A stretch of DNA of 64,000 nt from Mycobacterium sp. 1164966.3 (GCF_001665395.1 NZ_LZSG01000060.1:1-64000), one strand, 5' to 3'; positions 1-8,633 are shown, numbered from the stretch's first letter. Notes: a model not told the origin generated them from the sequence alone. Made by a program: numbers and translations.

Positions 1-581
1 AGCATGATGATGAAAATCAGTGTGGCCGCGGCGATTCCGGCGATCAGCAGGTCGATGTTGGAGCCGTCGTGCATGTCCTTGTACGTCGCGGCGGTGCCGC
101 CGAGGTAGACCTTGGCGCCCTCCCAGGGTGTGCCCTTGAACGCTTCGGGCGGAAGGTAGAACGTGTCGTCGTTCTTCGCTCTGTCGAAGGCATCGCCGTG
201 GGCGGTGGCGTTGTCGGACTGCGCTTTCGTCTGGTCGTTGAGGCCCTTGGTGATCGCGTAGTTCGACATGATGGTGTCGAGATTGCGCTGCTGGCTCTCG
301 ATCTGCGGCGGTATCAGCGCCACCAGCTCGGACTGGATCTGATCCAGCCTATCCAGGTTCGCGCTGAGGTTCACAATGTTCTCGGCCACTTGGTCGATGC
401 CGTCGAGCGCGTTGAAGATCGACCGAAGTGCCCAGCACACCGGAATGTCGAAACAGTGCCTCTCCCAATAGAAGTAGCTGCGGATCGGCCGAAAGAAATC
501 GTCGAAGGTCGCGATATCGTCGCGCAATGCCTCGGTGATCTGCACGGTTTCTTTTGTCTTGCTAACACCGCCCTGCCGCAT
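1..581 (-). pseudogene. MmpL-family (RND) transporter fragment, 5'-truncated
   Basis: Read on the minus strand, the translation has the characteristic MmpL central segment: GGVSKTKETVQ, then FDDFFRPIRSYFYWERHCFD, a long loop (SANLDRLDQIQSELVALIPP) and a hydrophobic helix ending at the window edge (DLLIAGIAAATLIFIIM). In intact MmpL proteins (about 950 residues) this segment lies near the middle, so roughly the first half is missing. An in-frame TGA at 594-596 sits just upstream of the only ATG (579-581), which confirms loss of the 5' part inside the window. The gene continues past the left edge. No MmpS partner is seen. It is almost certainly a non-functional relic beside the tRNA remnant. 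Confidence 0.85.
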
Positions 582-728
582 CTCACTCCGGCGTCACCCC
601 GAGGTCCGAGGGCGATTCGTATGCGTACCGAGGCCGTACCGTAATCGCGCGCCGGGAACGGTCAATTTCACTGTCTTACGGGCGATTAGATCCGTCTCAG
701 CGAACTGTTTCTCCTGGTCGCGGTGACG

Positions 729-783
729 CTGGCTAGGGGCTCAAAATCCGTTGGTCGCGGGTTCGAGCGCCGCCCGCCCCACC
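729..783 (+). tRNA. 3'-half remnant of a tRNA (not a functional gene)
   Basis: The stretch reads like the anticodon arm, variable loop, T-arm and 3' acceptor strand of a tRNA: an anticodon-like loop CTCAAAA, then TCCGTTGGTCGCGGGTTCGA, then an acceptor-like CCGCCCC-A-CC. It most resembles an elongator tRNA-Met type sequence, but CAA stands where CAT is expected and the T-stem has a mismatch (GCGGG against GCCGC). No matching 5' half (D-arm, GGGGCGG acceptor) lies upstream. Such 3' halves are typical attachment-site scars left by integrative elements. The gap 582-949 holds only this remnant and the short repeats at 800-864. Confidence 0.45.
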
Positions 784-799
784 GCTTATGTGTATTGCC

Positions 800-864
800 T
801 CGGCTGATGCTTGACATTTCGGCTTCGGCTGATGCTTGACAGTTACTTCGCCTGATCCTTGACA
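800..864. repeat. Three tandem 17-bp repeats containing TTGACA
   Basis: TCGGCTGATGCTTGACA occurs at 800-816 and again at 825-841, with a diverged copy TCGCCTGATCCTTGACA at 848-864. The spacings are 25 and 23 bp. The copies are too regular to be chance and resemble the iterated protein-binding sites at transposon or element ends. No transposase is present, so the origin is unknown. Confidence 0.6.
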
Positions 865-949
865 CTCCCTGACATTGGCCTGTAGGCCAGCACCACCACA
901 GCGGCACAAATTTAGCAAACGTTGTCCAGTGGATCGACGGCCATCGAAA

Positions 950-1699
950 TTAGGTTGAATTGGCTGCGCTCAAGTCAGCCGAAGACGTGGTCGGGCGGGT
1001 TCGCAGGGGCGGGAAGGCGTTGGGCAGATCGGGATGGCATAGCTGAACCACGCGCTCCGGGCGGGAAAGATCGCGAAGCGCATGGCGGCCAAAGTCGATC
1101 AACCACGCGTGCTCAGGAAGCGACTCATAAACGAGGTAACTTGTCGTGCCGGATAGTAGGGTTTGGCCTCCGTGCCCGAGCTCGCGCAATCGGGCGGCGC
1201 GGTTAATCGTCGGCCCCATGTACTTGCCCTTGTCGCGCAACTTAATCTCGCCGGTATGCAGGCCGATCCGCAGGCGGATGGGGGACAGGTCAGCCTGTTG
1301 TAGGGCCAACGCGCACGCCACCGCATCGCTAGCGCGGGCGAACGCCACCACAAAGCTGTCGCCCTCACCTTGCTCAATAGGGCACACGCCGTTATTTATA
1401 TGCACAAGCTCGGCGAGCGTGCGATCCATGGTGGCCAGCGCGGCCGTCATTTCATCAGGCTGCGTTTCCCAGATCAGAGTTGAGCCCTCGATGTCAGCCA
1501 TTAGCAGAGTCACGGTGCCGGTCGGCAATAACCGGTTTGCAGAGTGACCGGTGAAGTCGTTCAGTGCCACGTTGAATCGCGGCGGAAAGCTTCGCCTTTT
1601 CAACTCCGATGCCCACGACATTGGCCTGACGGTTATCGACATGCGTGCCCCCATTTTCTCGAAAGACCTCGCCAATCGAGGGGTTTGCGATGGCGACAT
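950..1699 (-). CDS. Class III adenylate/guanylate cyclase-domain protein, probably truncated
   Basis: Residues about 59-235 match the cyclase domain found at the N-terminus of mycobacterial cyclase/ATPase/LuxR regulators. Visible parts are TLLMADIEGST with metal Asp69, GEGDSFVVAF with metal Asp114, RIGLHTGE, and GPTINRAARLR with the transition-state pair Asn166/Arg170. After FPPLR, where the large regulators continue into an AAA/TPR and LuxR region, the reading runs into unrelated residues and stops. Either it is a stand-alone 249-residue cyclase or, more likely given the relics around it, the remnant of a regulator of about 1000 residues. The first 58 residues match nothing, and the true start may be internal. 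Confidence 0.6.
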   Translation of the reverse strand: MSPSQTPRLARSFEKMGARMSITVRPMSWASELKRRSFPPRFNVALNDFTGHSANRLLPTGTVTLLMADIEGSTLIWETQPDEMTAALATMDRTLAELVHINNGVCPIEQGEGDSFVVAFARASDAVACALALQQADLSPIRLRIGLHTGEIKLRDKGKYMGPTINRAARLRELGHGGQTLLSGTTSYLVYESLPEHAWLIDFGRHALRDLSRPERVVQLCHPDLPNAFPPLRTRPTTSSADLSAANST

Positions 1700-1852
1700 T
1701 CATCCTGCTGCGCCGAATCCTGCTTGACTACCGTGTGCGCAACACGGTTGGCGTTGGTGCGTACACCCCAAAGCGCCCTAGAAGGCCTGCTAGAGGCGCG
1801 ATGTGCACCTCGCCGGCTCGAAATCTATCGGTTGACGTACGCGGCGTGTACG

Positions 1853-2266
1853 CGAGGGGGCTGCGTAGTCCCCAATGCCCGCGGCCGGGTGATCGCCGAG
1901 GATGGGCGGCCGATCACAGGCGACTACGTCGCCAAATGGATCAAGCGTGGCGCTAATGGCACGATCGGTACCAACAAGCACTGCGCCCACGAGACGGTCG
2001 CAAATATCATGGAGGACTTCATCTCCGGCAGGCTCCGCCGCCCCGACGGCGACCGGCGCTCGCTGCAGCAACTGCTCGCCGTGCGTTAGCCGAAGCTGAT
2101 TTCGGGCGACGGCTGGCACGGCATCGACCAAGCCGAACGTCGCCGCGGTCAAGCCTCCGGACGTCCGCGTTTCAAGTTCACCGACCCAGCCGAAATGGTC
2201 GAGATCGCCAGGAAGCTCTACCAGGTCGTCGTGCGGCCTGCGCCAGGCGTACACAGCGAATCGTAA
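1853..2266 (+). pseudogene. C-terminal fragment of ferredoxin/adrenodoxin-type NADP reductase (FprA-like), interrupted
   Basis: The translation carries the C-terminal signature of FAD/NADPH ferredoxin reductases: VPNARGRV, then YVAKWIKRGANGTIGTNK, ETVANIMEDF, and after the stop GWHGIDQAERRRGQ and PRFKFTDPAEM. The N-terminal FAD and NADP domains (about 330 residues) are missing. An in-frame TAG at 2087-2089 interrupts a conserved stretch (LLAVR-stop-PKLISGDGW) and the same frame continues to TAA at 2264-2266. TAG differs by one base from CAG (Gln), so this is probably a nonsense mutation in an already truncated gene. The 5' boundary is approximate, and 1700-1852 holds nothing recognisable. Confidence 0.75.
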
Positions 2267-2326
2267 ATCTCACGGATTGGCCAATGGCCACTTCCGCGCG
2301 TCCAGGTAACTAGCTACGAATGGAAA

Positions 2327-3490
2327 TCACTCGAAGGCAATGACGCCTCGGATATTCCTTCCGGCGCGAAGGTCTTTCATCGCTTCATTGATGTCATCGA
2401 GCTTGTACTTCTGCGTGATCAGCTCGTCAAGCTTGATCAGGCCCGCCTCGTACATGGACAGCAGTTTCGGCATGGCTTCGCGTGGGTTCATCTCGCCGTA
2501 GAGCACGCCTTTGAAGGTCTTGCATGAGCTAACCATGTCACCGAGACTCATCGGCACCATCAGGTCGCTCACCTTTGCCATGCCCGTCAGCACGCAAGTT
2601 CCGCCTTTGCGTAAGAGCATCATTGCCAACAGTATGAGATCAACCGGAACTACCCCGGCGGTCAGAATGACCCGGTCCGCCATCACCCCCCAGGTGATGT
2701 CTTTGACCAATTCGATTGCGGCTGCTGCATCTACGGCGGTATGCGTGGCACCGAACGACGGTGCGACCTCTCGCTTGAACTCGTTGGGATCGACCGCGAC
2801 AATATGCTTTGCCCCAGCAACTTTGGCTCCCTGAACAGCGTTCATGCCGATTCCGCCGACACCGATCACCACGACGGTGTCACCAAGCTCGGTGCCCGCC
2901 GCGACGGAGCCGGAACCGAATCCGGTCGTTACCCCGCAGGAGACCAACGACGCTGCATCCAGCGGAATCCAATCGTGGATCTTGACCAACGAGCGTTCCG
3001 ACGCGACAACGTATTCCGAGAAGGTCCCAACCTGCATCATCGCCATCAGGTCTTCATCACCCAGATGGCGTCGTCGGCTTCCATCGGTTGTCATGGCCTT
3101 GCTGTAGATATCGGCTCCTACGTCGCACAGGTATGTGCGGCCGGTGACGCACCAGCGGCAGTTGCCGCAGGCAGGCAGGAACGAAATCGCCACGTGGTCA
3201 CCGGGTTTGAGTGTCTTGACTTCTGGACCGACAGATTCCACGACGCCTGATCCCTCGTGACCACCGAGCATGGGAAACCACTCAGGCACCGGAAGGCCGG
3301 ATGCCCGCATCAGCTCTTCCATTTCCTTGCTGGGAACGCTGTCGCCGGTGTAGAAGTGCTCGTCGGAGTGACAGACGCCGGCGTACGCCATCTTGACCAG
3401 GACCTCGCCCGCATGTGGTGGATCCAGTTCGACCTCGGTGACTTCCCAGTCCACACCCACACCGCGCAACACGGCCGCTTTTGATTTCAT
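2327..3490 (-). CDS. Zinc-dependent alcohol dehydrogenase, NDMA-dependent type (MDR superfamily)
   Basis: This 387-residue cytosolic zinc alcohol dehydrogenase should oxidise an alcohol to an aldehyde with tightly bound NAD; the NDMA-dependent actinobacterial class is named after the artificial acceptor used in vitro. Catalytic zinc residues are Cys40-His41 and His78-Glu79 (GGHEGSG). The structural zinc set is Cys108, 111, 114 and 122 (CGNCRWC, then LC). The dinucleotide motif is VVVIGVGGIGMNAV. The start at 3490 is set by MKSKAAVLRG and an upstream AAGGAA. The gene lies downstream of the SDR on the same strand with a 22-bp gap, so the two probably act as consecutive oxidation steps. Confidence 0.9.
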   Translation of the reverse strand: MKSKAAVLRGVGVDWEVTEVELDPPHAGEVLVKMAYAGVCHSDEHFYTGDSVPSKEMEELMRASGLPVPEWFPMLGGHEGSGVVESVGPEVKTLKPGDHVAISFLPACGNCRWCVTGRTYLCDVGADIYSKAMTTDGSRRRHLGDEDLMAMMQVGTFSEYVVASERSLVKIHDWIPLDAASLVSCGVTTGFGSGSVAAGTELGDTVVVIGVGGIGMNAVQGAKVAGAKHIVAVDPNEFKREVAPSFGATHTAVDAAAAIELVKDITWGVMADRVILTAGVVPVDLILLAMMLLRKGGTCVLTGMAKVSDLMVPMSLGDMVSSCKTFKGVLYGEMNPREAMPKLLSMYEAGLIKLDELITQKYKLDDINEAMKDLRAGRNIRGVIAFE

Positions 3491-3512
3491 CGCGGATTCC
3501 TTCAGATGTTCT

Positions 3513-4301
3513 TCACCACTGTCGAAGTTCCTTGACCGCGTCGGCCGGCCGGGGAGCAAGGGTCAGATAAGGAATGAAACTGCTACTGCCGCAATCGAGT
3601 ACGGAGTGCACGACGCCGACGAGGTGGTCGGCGTTCACCAAGCCGCCCTGCATAAAGCCGTGGTCCATCCAGTACCTGATCGCGGCCTCCAGAGCTTGTG
3701 GATCCCAGTTCTTGTTGAACTCGGTCTGTGAGTCGCCGGAACCGCCGAAGCTGTCACCCACCGCAAGTCGGGTGAAGCCGATGTTCGGGTGCTCGATGCG
3801 CCATGCCTCGACGAGTTTGTCGAGCGCGGCCTTTGTGACGGCATAGGCGCCGAGCATTGGCCAGGGCGTCGAATACGACGCGCTCAAGGACGAGAGGTAT
3901 ACCGCGGATCCGGCCGACGCGGCGAGGTGCGGCGCCGCGGCGGCGGTGACGAGCGATGCGCCGGTCACGTTGGTGGCGAACAGTTGCGCCCATTGCTCGC
4001 CGCTGACGTCGGCCAGCGGTGCGAGAATGCCCATGCCGGTGGCGTAGACCAGTGCGTCCAAGCCGCCGAAATTGTCGACCACTTCCGCGACGGCACGTTG
4101 ACAGCTCGGCGCGTCGGTGACGTCGCAGGCGACGGCCGCAGCACCGTTCTGGGCTTCTTTGGCCGCGTTGACCAACCGGTCGTGGCGGCGCGCGAGGAAT
4201 GCCACCCTGGCACCGCGCTGGGCGAGGCCGATGCCGATGCAACGCCCCAGTCCCGCCGAGGCTCCGACAACGGCGACTCGCAGGGCGGGCTCGTCAGTCA
4301 T
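3513..4301 (-). CDS. Short-chain dehydrogenase/reductase (SDR)
   Basis: A 262-residue classical SDR that oxidises or reduces a hydroxyl/ketone with NAD(P). The Rossmann glycine motif is GASAGLG (13-19). The active site is Ser138/140 with Tyr153-x3-Lys157 (YAVTK), and the NAG-like motif appears as YATGMG. The C-terminal part is substrate-specific and gives no clue to the ligand. It is co-directional with the alcohol dehydrogenase downstream and with the TetR gene upstream (73-bp gap). Confidence 0.88.
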   Translation of the reverse strand: MTDEPALRVAVVGASAGLGRCIGIGLAQRGARVAFLARRHDRLVNAAKEAQNGAAAVACDVTDAPSCQRAVAEVVDNFGGLDALVYATGMGILAPLADVSGEQWAQLFATNVTGASLVTAAAAPHLAASAGSAVYLSSLSASYSTPWPMLGAYAVTKAALDKLVEAWRIEHPNIGFTRLAVGDSFGGSGDSQTEFNKNWDPQALEAAIRYWMDHGFMQGGLVNADHLVGVVHSVLDCGSSSFIPYLTLAPRPADAVKELRQW

Positions 4302-4374
4302 GGTTTCCCTTACCCGAGGTCGAGAGCGAGGTTAACAGATAATAAGAGTGACTATATGCGATAGCCGATAACGA

Positions 4375-5007
4375 TCATTTCCGCACTGCCTTTCGCGACT
4401 CTGCGGCGAAGCTCACCAGCAGACGATCAAGCACCTTGGCCGCTCGCTGGCGGGCCCGAGACGGTTGCCGGGCGTGCGCGACCAGAAGCGCGCCCTCCTC
4501 CAGCGCGGCGACGACCATGTGCGTCAACTCCCCGACGGGCTGGTCGTCGATGACGCCCTCGGCAATTGCTTCCCGAACCATTTCATTGATCAGTGCGATG
4601 CTGTTGTCCTCCTGGATGGCGCGCAATGTCTGCCAGCCCAGCACCACAGGGCCGTCAAGCAGCATCACGCGCTGAACCTCGGGTTCGAGTGCCGATTCGA
4701 GAAAGCCGTGCAGACCTGCCGAAAGCCGCGCCCACGAATCGCCGCCGCGCGGTGGCGAGGCCAGCGATCGCAGTGTCAGGTCGCGCTCGACTTCTTCGAA
4801 GACCGCGCGAAATAGTTCGGCCTTGTCCTTGAAATGGTGGTAGAAGGCGCCGCGGGTGCCGACGCCGGAAGTAGCGACAAGTTCGCCGATGCTGGTGTTG
4901 AAGTAACCCTTCTCCACGAACAGGATCCGGCCGGCGTCGACCAGATTCCGTCGGGTCTGGTCGCCTCGTGCCCGGCGCTCCGTGTCGGTGCCACCCCGTT
5001 TGGCCAT
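4375..5007 (-). CDS. TetR/AcrR-family transcriptional regulator
   Basis: A 210-residue TetR protein. The N-terminal helix-turn-helix is at about 18-64 (TRRNLVDAGRILFVEKGYFNTS, then FYHHFKDKAELF) and the variable C-terminal half is for ligand binding. It is divergent from the substrate-binding protein gene with only 39 bp between the start codons, and that gap contains a good inverted repeat (5020-5042), so autoregulation and control of 5047 are likely. A near copy of the same site lies at 7309-7327 in front of the P450 gene. Confidence 0.9.
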   Translation of the reverse strand: MAKRGGTDTERRARGDQTRRNLVDAGRILFVEKGYFNTSIGELVATSGVGTRGAFYHHFKDKAELFRAVFEEVERDLTLRSLASPPRGGDSWARLSAGLHGFLESALEPEVQRVMLLDGPVVLGWQTLRAIQEDNSIALINEMVREAIAEGVIDDQPVGELTHMVVAALEEGALLVAHARQPSRARQRAAKVLDRLLVSFAAESRKAVRK

Positions 5008-5019
5008 GTTCGCATCCTA

Positions 5020-5042
5020 GCAACATGCATCCTGTATGTTGC
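5020..5042. promoter_or_regulatory. Probable TetR operator between divergent genes
   Basis: An imperfect inverted repeat with arms GCAACATGCAT and CTGTATGTTGC around a single central base; 9 of 11 positions pair. It fills the 39-bp gap between the TetR start (5007) and the start at 5047. The core AACATGCATCCTGTATGTT matches the site at 7309 in 15 of 19 positions. Confidence 0.7.
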
Positions 5043-5046
5043 CGGT

Positions 5047-6192
5047 ATGTCTGACGAGAAGGTTCGCGCGTACGGATCGGTAGCGCCGTTGAAAGTGGGC
5101 TTGCTCAACGATTATCCGACCAAAGCCGGTACCGATAATGACACTCTCGACACCCTTCGGTTGGTCTTCGACGATGCCGTCGCCGCCGGACTAGTCGATC
5201 GGCCCATCGAGCTGGTGGAGCGCCATGTGATCGGCCTACCCAACGGCACCTACCATGCTGTGGAGACCGCCTACGACGAGCTGGTCGCCGAGGGGTGTCT
5301 CGCGATCTACGGTCCGTATGTCTCCGACAACGCGGTGCCATTGGCCGCGCACGCCGATCGAGTGGCCAAACTTCCCAACATCATCCTGTCGGGCTCCGAG
5401 GGGGCGCTCGGTGAATGGACATTTGCGCTCAACAACGGATCGATGCCCGAAGAGCCAGTGATGCTGGCTGCCGTGCTGCTCGGCGACGGCCGGACGCGGA
5501 TAGCGATCGCCTACGAAGCATCGCTGATCGGCAAGGAATACCTGGCATTCGCCGAAAAGGCTTATTCGGCTGCCGGATTGAAGGTCGTTACCACGGTCGC
5601 GATACCGCAGGTGGAAGCCGACAAAACTAAGGTGGTCAACGAGCTGCGGGCTGCTGAGCCGGACGCGCTGGTGCACGTCGGGTTCGGCCACGGGCTGTGG
5701 GGCTTCACCGACGCGCTGGTGGCCGAGGGCTGGGATCCGCCGCGCTACACCACCACAGCCTTCGAGATGGCACACATCAACGCCGAGTGGATGCGGCAGC
5801 TGTCGGGGTGGATCGGGTTGGACAGCTATGACGAGCGCAACCTGGTCGGGCAGGCGTTTTTGGATCGGTTCGAGGCCCGGTTCGGCCGACGGCCGGCACA
5901 TTCGATGCCCGGGCTCACTCACGATGTGGCAACGGTGATCGCGCGGGGCCTCGCGGCCGCGCGCCCGTTGACCGGCGAGGGCGTCAAGCGCGGCATCGAG
6001 CAGGTCAAGCTCGTGCCGTCGGCCAGTGGCGCGCCGGGGACGTTCTTGCGGTTCGGACGCTACATCCGGCAGGGCTGGATGGGGACGGACTACCTGATCG
6101 CCCGCCGTGTGCTGCCCGACGGCTCGGCGCATGTATTTCATGCGACACCCAGCGACCACATCTCACGCGCGGTGGGTGTCGGCTCCTGCTAA
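5047..6192 (+). CDS. Periplasmic-binding-fold (branched-chain amino acid type) ligand-binding protein without signal peptide
   Basis: A 381-residue protein of the type I periplasmic-binding fold (Peripla_BP_6 / Leu-Ile-Val-binding family). The first beta-strand PLKVGLLNDYPT starts about 14 residues after the Met, and there is no signal sequence or lipobox. GLPNGTYHAVETAYDELV, AIYGPYVSDN and the hinge region VHVGFGHGLWGF follow the family layout. No ABC permease or ATPase gene is near. It is therefore probably a cytosolic sensor or ligand carrier, or its export needs an upstream start that is not visible. The ATG at 5047 lies just past the palindromic operator. The 3' end overlaps the convergent gene 6163-7257 by 30 bp. 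Confidence 0.8.
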   Translation: MSDEKVRAYGSVAPLKVGLLNDYPTKAGTDNDTLDTLRLVFDDAVAAGLVDRPIELVERHVIGLPNGTYHAVETAYDELVAEGCLAIYGPYVSDNAVPLAAHADRVAKLPNIILSGSEGALGEWTFALNNGSMPEEPVMLAAVLLGDGRTRIAIAYEASLIGKEYLAFAEKAYSAAGLKVVTTVAIPQVEADKTKVVNELRAAEPDALVHVGFGHGLWGFTDALVAEGWDPPRYTTTAFEMAHINAEWMRQLSGWIGLDSYDERNLVGQAFLDRFEARFGRRPAHSMPGLTHDVATVIARGLAAARPLTGEGVKRGIEQVKLVPSASGAPGTFLRFGRYIRQGWMGTDYLIARRVLPDGSAHVFHATPSDHISRAVGVGSC

Positions 6193-7257
6193 CTGGATCG
6201 CCCCGAACACCGGCGCGGTGACAATGCCCGGTGGCTGCGCCAGCACATAGGGAATCGCCCGGACCGCGCCCATCGCGATCATCAGGTGTCCAGGCTGGGC
6301 GTGCTGCCCTGTCGGCGCATGGCCGTCCCACCCGACGTCGAGCTGCAATTCGAAGCTGGGGACGCCCTTGATGACGGCGCGGATCAGCGGCGCCTTCTCG
6401 TCGGGGGCCAGCGGTTTCAAACCCCACTGCGGGAGATCGCGAGTGAGCACCCATTCCTCGTGAATGGCGAGCAGTGGCCGGCCCGCCCAGTGGCCGACCC
6501 ACGAAAAACGCTGTCCCACTATTGTTCCCGCCTCGATCGTGCCTGCGAGCACATCGAGGTCGTGGGCGAGCGTGGTTGCGTCCACTGACACCTCGATATG
6601 CGAGAGCGTGATGCCAAGGACGTCGGCCGTCGCGTTGAGGGCCTGCCGGTAGGCCATGTCGAGCTTCTTGATGATCGGCGAGTCGACGCTGACATCTTCG
6701 GGTGGCCGTCCCATGCCCATCAGGTCGACGAGCATGGGCCGACTGTCGACGGCGGACACGTCGGTCGCCTCGTACAGATCGATACGGTCGACCGTCTTGC
6801 TCAATCCCGTCACCGTGGCGACCAGGCGCTCGAACATGAAGCCCGGGTTCTCCCCGGCGGCGTGGAAACGCGACGCGCCCGCGCGGCAGGCTGTCACGAA
6901 CGCCAACTCGGTCTCCGGCCCGTAGGTTGGCAAATGGTTGTACGACGTCGTGGAGATGACGTTGGTGCCCGCGGCAAGTAGCCGGCAGATGTCCTCGGCA
7001 TTGGTCTCGACGGCGTGAGCCTTGCTGGCGGCATGCACGACGACATCAGCTCCCAACGCGACGATCTCCTCCTTGCTTGCGGTGGCCACCACTCCGGTGG
7101 TAGGCGGTAACCCGCACAGCGCGCCGGCGTCCCGGCCGGCCTTGGCAGGGTCGTAGACCAGCACCCCGACCAGCTGGTAATCAGGATTCTCAATCAGTTC
7201 CTGCAGGGCAGCGCGGCCAACGGCGCCGGTCGCCCATTGCACCACTCGAATCGTCAA
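6163..7257 (-). CDS. NAD(P)-binding DapB/diaminopentanoate dehydrogenase-like oxidoreductase (paralog A)
   Basis: A 364-residue member of the family often labelled dihydrodipicolinate reductase-like or NAD(P)H-dependent amine dehydrogenase. The N-terminal Rossmann motif is VVQWATGAVGRAAL, followed by LVGVLVYDPAKAGRDAGALCG. The C-terminal domain carries the family's GMGRPPED-like and PGxV segments. The family's actual reaction in mycobacteria is not established. It is divergent from the P450 at 7383, with a perfect palindrome (7309-7327) between them. Five paralogs lie in this window. Confidence 0.8.
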   Translation of the reverse strand: MTIRVVQWATGAVGRAALQELIENPDYQLVGVLVYDPAKAGRDAGALCGLPPTTGVVATASKEEIVALGADVVVHAASKAHAVETNAEDICRLLAAGTNVISTTSYNHLPTYGPETELAFVTACRAGASRFHAAGENPGFMFERLVATVTGLSKTVDRIDLYEATDVSAVDSRPMLVDLMGMGRPPEDVSVDSPIIKKLDMAYRQALNATADVLGITLSHIEVSVDATTLAHDLDVLAGTIEAGTIVGQRFSWVGHWAGRPLLAIHEEWVLTRDLPQWGLKPLAPDEKAPLIRAVIKGVPSFELQLDVGWDGHAPTGQHAQPGHLMIAMGAVRAIPYVLAQPPGIVTAPVFGAIQLAGADTHRA

Positions 7258-7308
7258 TCGAACGCTCCTGGTTGCTCTTTCGCGATTGACCCATTACGGC
7301 GTCCATTC

Positions 7309-7327
7309 AACCTACATCATGTAGGTT
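7309..7327. promoter_or_regulatory. Perfect palindromic operator in divergent promoter
   Basis: AACCTACAT-C-ATGTAGGTT is a perfect 9-bp inverted repeat around one base. It lies between the paralog A start (7257) and the P450 start (7383). It matches the operator at 5020-5042 in 15 of 19 core positions, so the TetR protein at 4375-5007 probably binds both. Confidence 0.75.
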
Positions 7328-7382
7328 TTCAACCAGCAAGGTGTATGTTGAGCGAGCCGATGCACGAGTGAGGAGCCGTCAC

Positions 7383-8621
7383 ATGTCAGAGCCGGCGACT
7401 GTCGAGGAGCTCGAACAGAGCATTCGTGACGCGCAAGACAGATTCAACCAAGGCATGGGTGCCGACGGCGACGCATCGCCCTATCCGTTGCTCAAGAAGC
7501 TTCGTGCGCAGAGCCCGGTGCACGCGGGCTGGCCGGAGATGGGGATGGTCGGCAATTCGGGTGACGGCCCGCGAACCTTCACCGCCTACACGTTCGACAC
7601 CGTCAAGGCAATCTTCACCGACAACATCACCTTCAGCACCCGCTGCTACGAAGATGTTGTCCGGCCGCTCCAAGGTCCGACGATCCTGGAGATGCAGGAA
7701 CCTGAACACGCGGTCTACCGCAAACTGCATGAGTTCGCCTTCGCCCGCTCTTCGATGAAGCGCTGGGACGCCGAACTCGTCGGTCCCTTGGTGGACAAAA
7801 CCATCGCGAAATTCAAGGACGCCAAGCGCGCCGACCTCGTCGATGCGGTGTTCATGCCGATCCCGGTGCGGGTGATCGCGGCGCTGCTGGGGCTTCCGGA
7901 TGCCGATGTGTTGCAGTTCCACCGACTCGCCATCGACCTGCTGGGCTTCCGCGGGGACATGGAACGTGCGTTGCGCGCATCGGCCGAGATGAAGGAGTAC
8001 TTCGTCGGGATACTTGCCGACAAACGCAAAGCCCCCAAGGACGACATGGTTTCGATCCTGGCCGGTGCCGAAGTCAACGGCGTGAAGATGTCCGACGAGC
8101 AGATCTTCGGTTTCATGCGCAACCTGCTGCCGGCCGGCGCGGAGACGACCTCGCGGTCGACCGCAAATCTTGCCCTGGCGCTCTTGACGCATCCCGACCA
8201 ACTCGACGCCGTCCGCGACGATCGCACCTTGCTACCTCAGGCCATCGAGGAAGGAATCCGCTGGGAAACCCCGCTGCTCAACTTCATGCGCGAGGTCACC
8301 TCCGATACCGAGATGGGCGACGTACACCTTCCAAAGGGAGCGACCATGATGCTCAGCCTGGGCAGCGCGAATCACGACGAGACACGATGGGAAGAACCGG
8401 AGAGGTTCGACATCTTCCGGGAACGCAAGCCGCACATCGGCTTTGCTCACGGAGCGCATGTGTGTCTCGGTATGCACCTGGCCAGGCTTGAGACCACCAA
8501 AATTTTCAATGCGCTGTTCGATGAACTCCCCGGTCTGCGGCTCGACCCGGACGCACCGCCGCCGTACATCACCGGCACGATGTTCCGTTCGCCGCCCCGC
8601 CTCGACGTGGTTTGGGACTGA
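7383..8621 (+). CDS. Cytochrome P450
   Basis: A 412-residue soluble bacterial P450. The I-helix motif is AGAETT (251-256), the K-helix ExxR is Glu290-x2-Arg293, and the heme loop GFAHGAHVCLGMHLARLE holds the thiolate Cys361. The start at 7383 (MSEPATVEEL) follows GAGGAG in the leader. A ferredoxin partner is not encoded nearby. The next gene (8634) follows after 12 bp on the same strand, suggesting that the P450 product is passed to that oxidoreductase. Confidence 0.93.
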   Translation: MSEPATVEELEQSIRDAQDRFNQGMGADGDASPYPLLKKLRAQSPVHAGWPEMGMVGNSGDGPRTFTAYTFDTVKAIFTDNITFSTRCYEDVVRPLQGPTILEMQEPEHAVYRKLHEFAFARSSMKRWDAELVGPLVDKTIAKFKDAKRADLVDAVFMPIPVRVIAALLGLPDADVLQFHRLAIDLLGFRGDMERALRASAEMKEYFVGILADKRKAPKDDMVSILAGAEVNGVKMSDEQIFGFMRNLLPAGAETTSRSTANLALALLTHPDQLDAVRDDRTLLPQAIEEGIRWETPLLNFMREVTSDTEMGDVHLPKGATMMLSLGSANHDETRWEEPERFDIFRERKPHIGFAHGAHVCLGMHLARLETTKIFNALFDELPGLRLDPDAPPPYITGTMFRSPPRLDVVWD

Positions 8622-8633
8622 AAGCGGTATGCG

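Noticed and set aside
686..918. Small antisense reading frames over the tRNA remnant (ARTRDQRILSP-like)
   Set aside because: They are the well-known false frames produced by tRNA-like DNA read in reverse; no ribosome site or family match.
5236..6159. 307-codon antisense frame over the binding-protein gene
   Set aside because: High-GC shadow of the real frame at 5047-6192; composition and motifs are those of the other strand.
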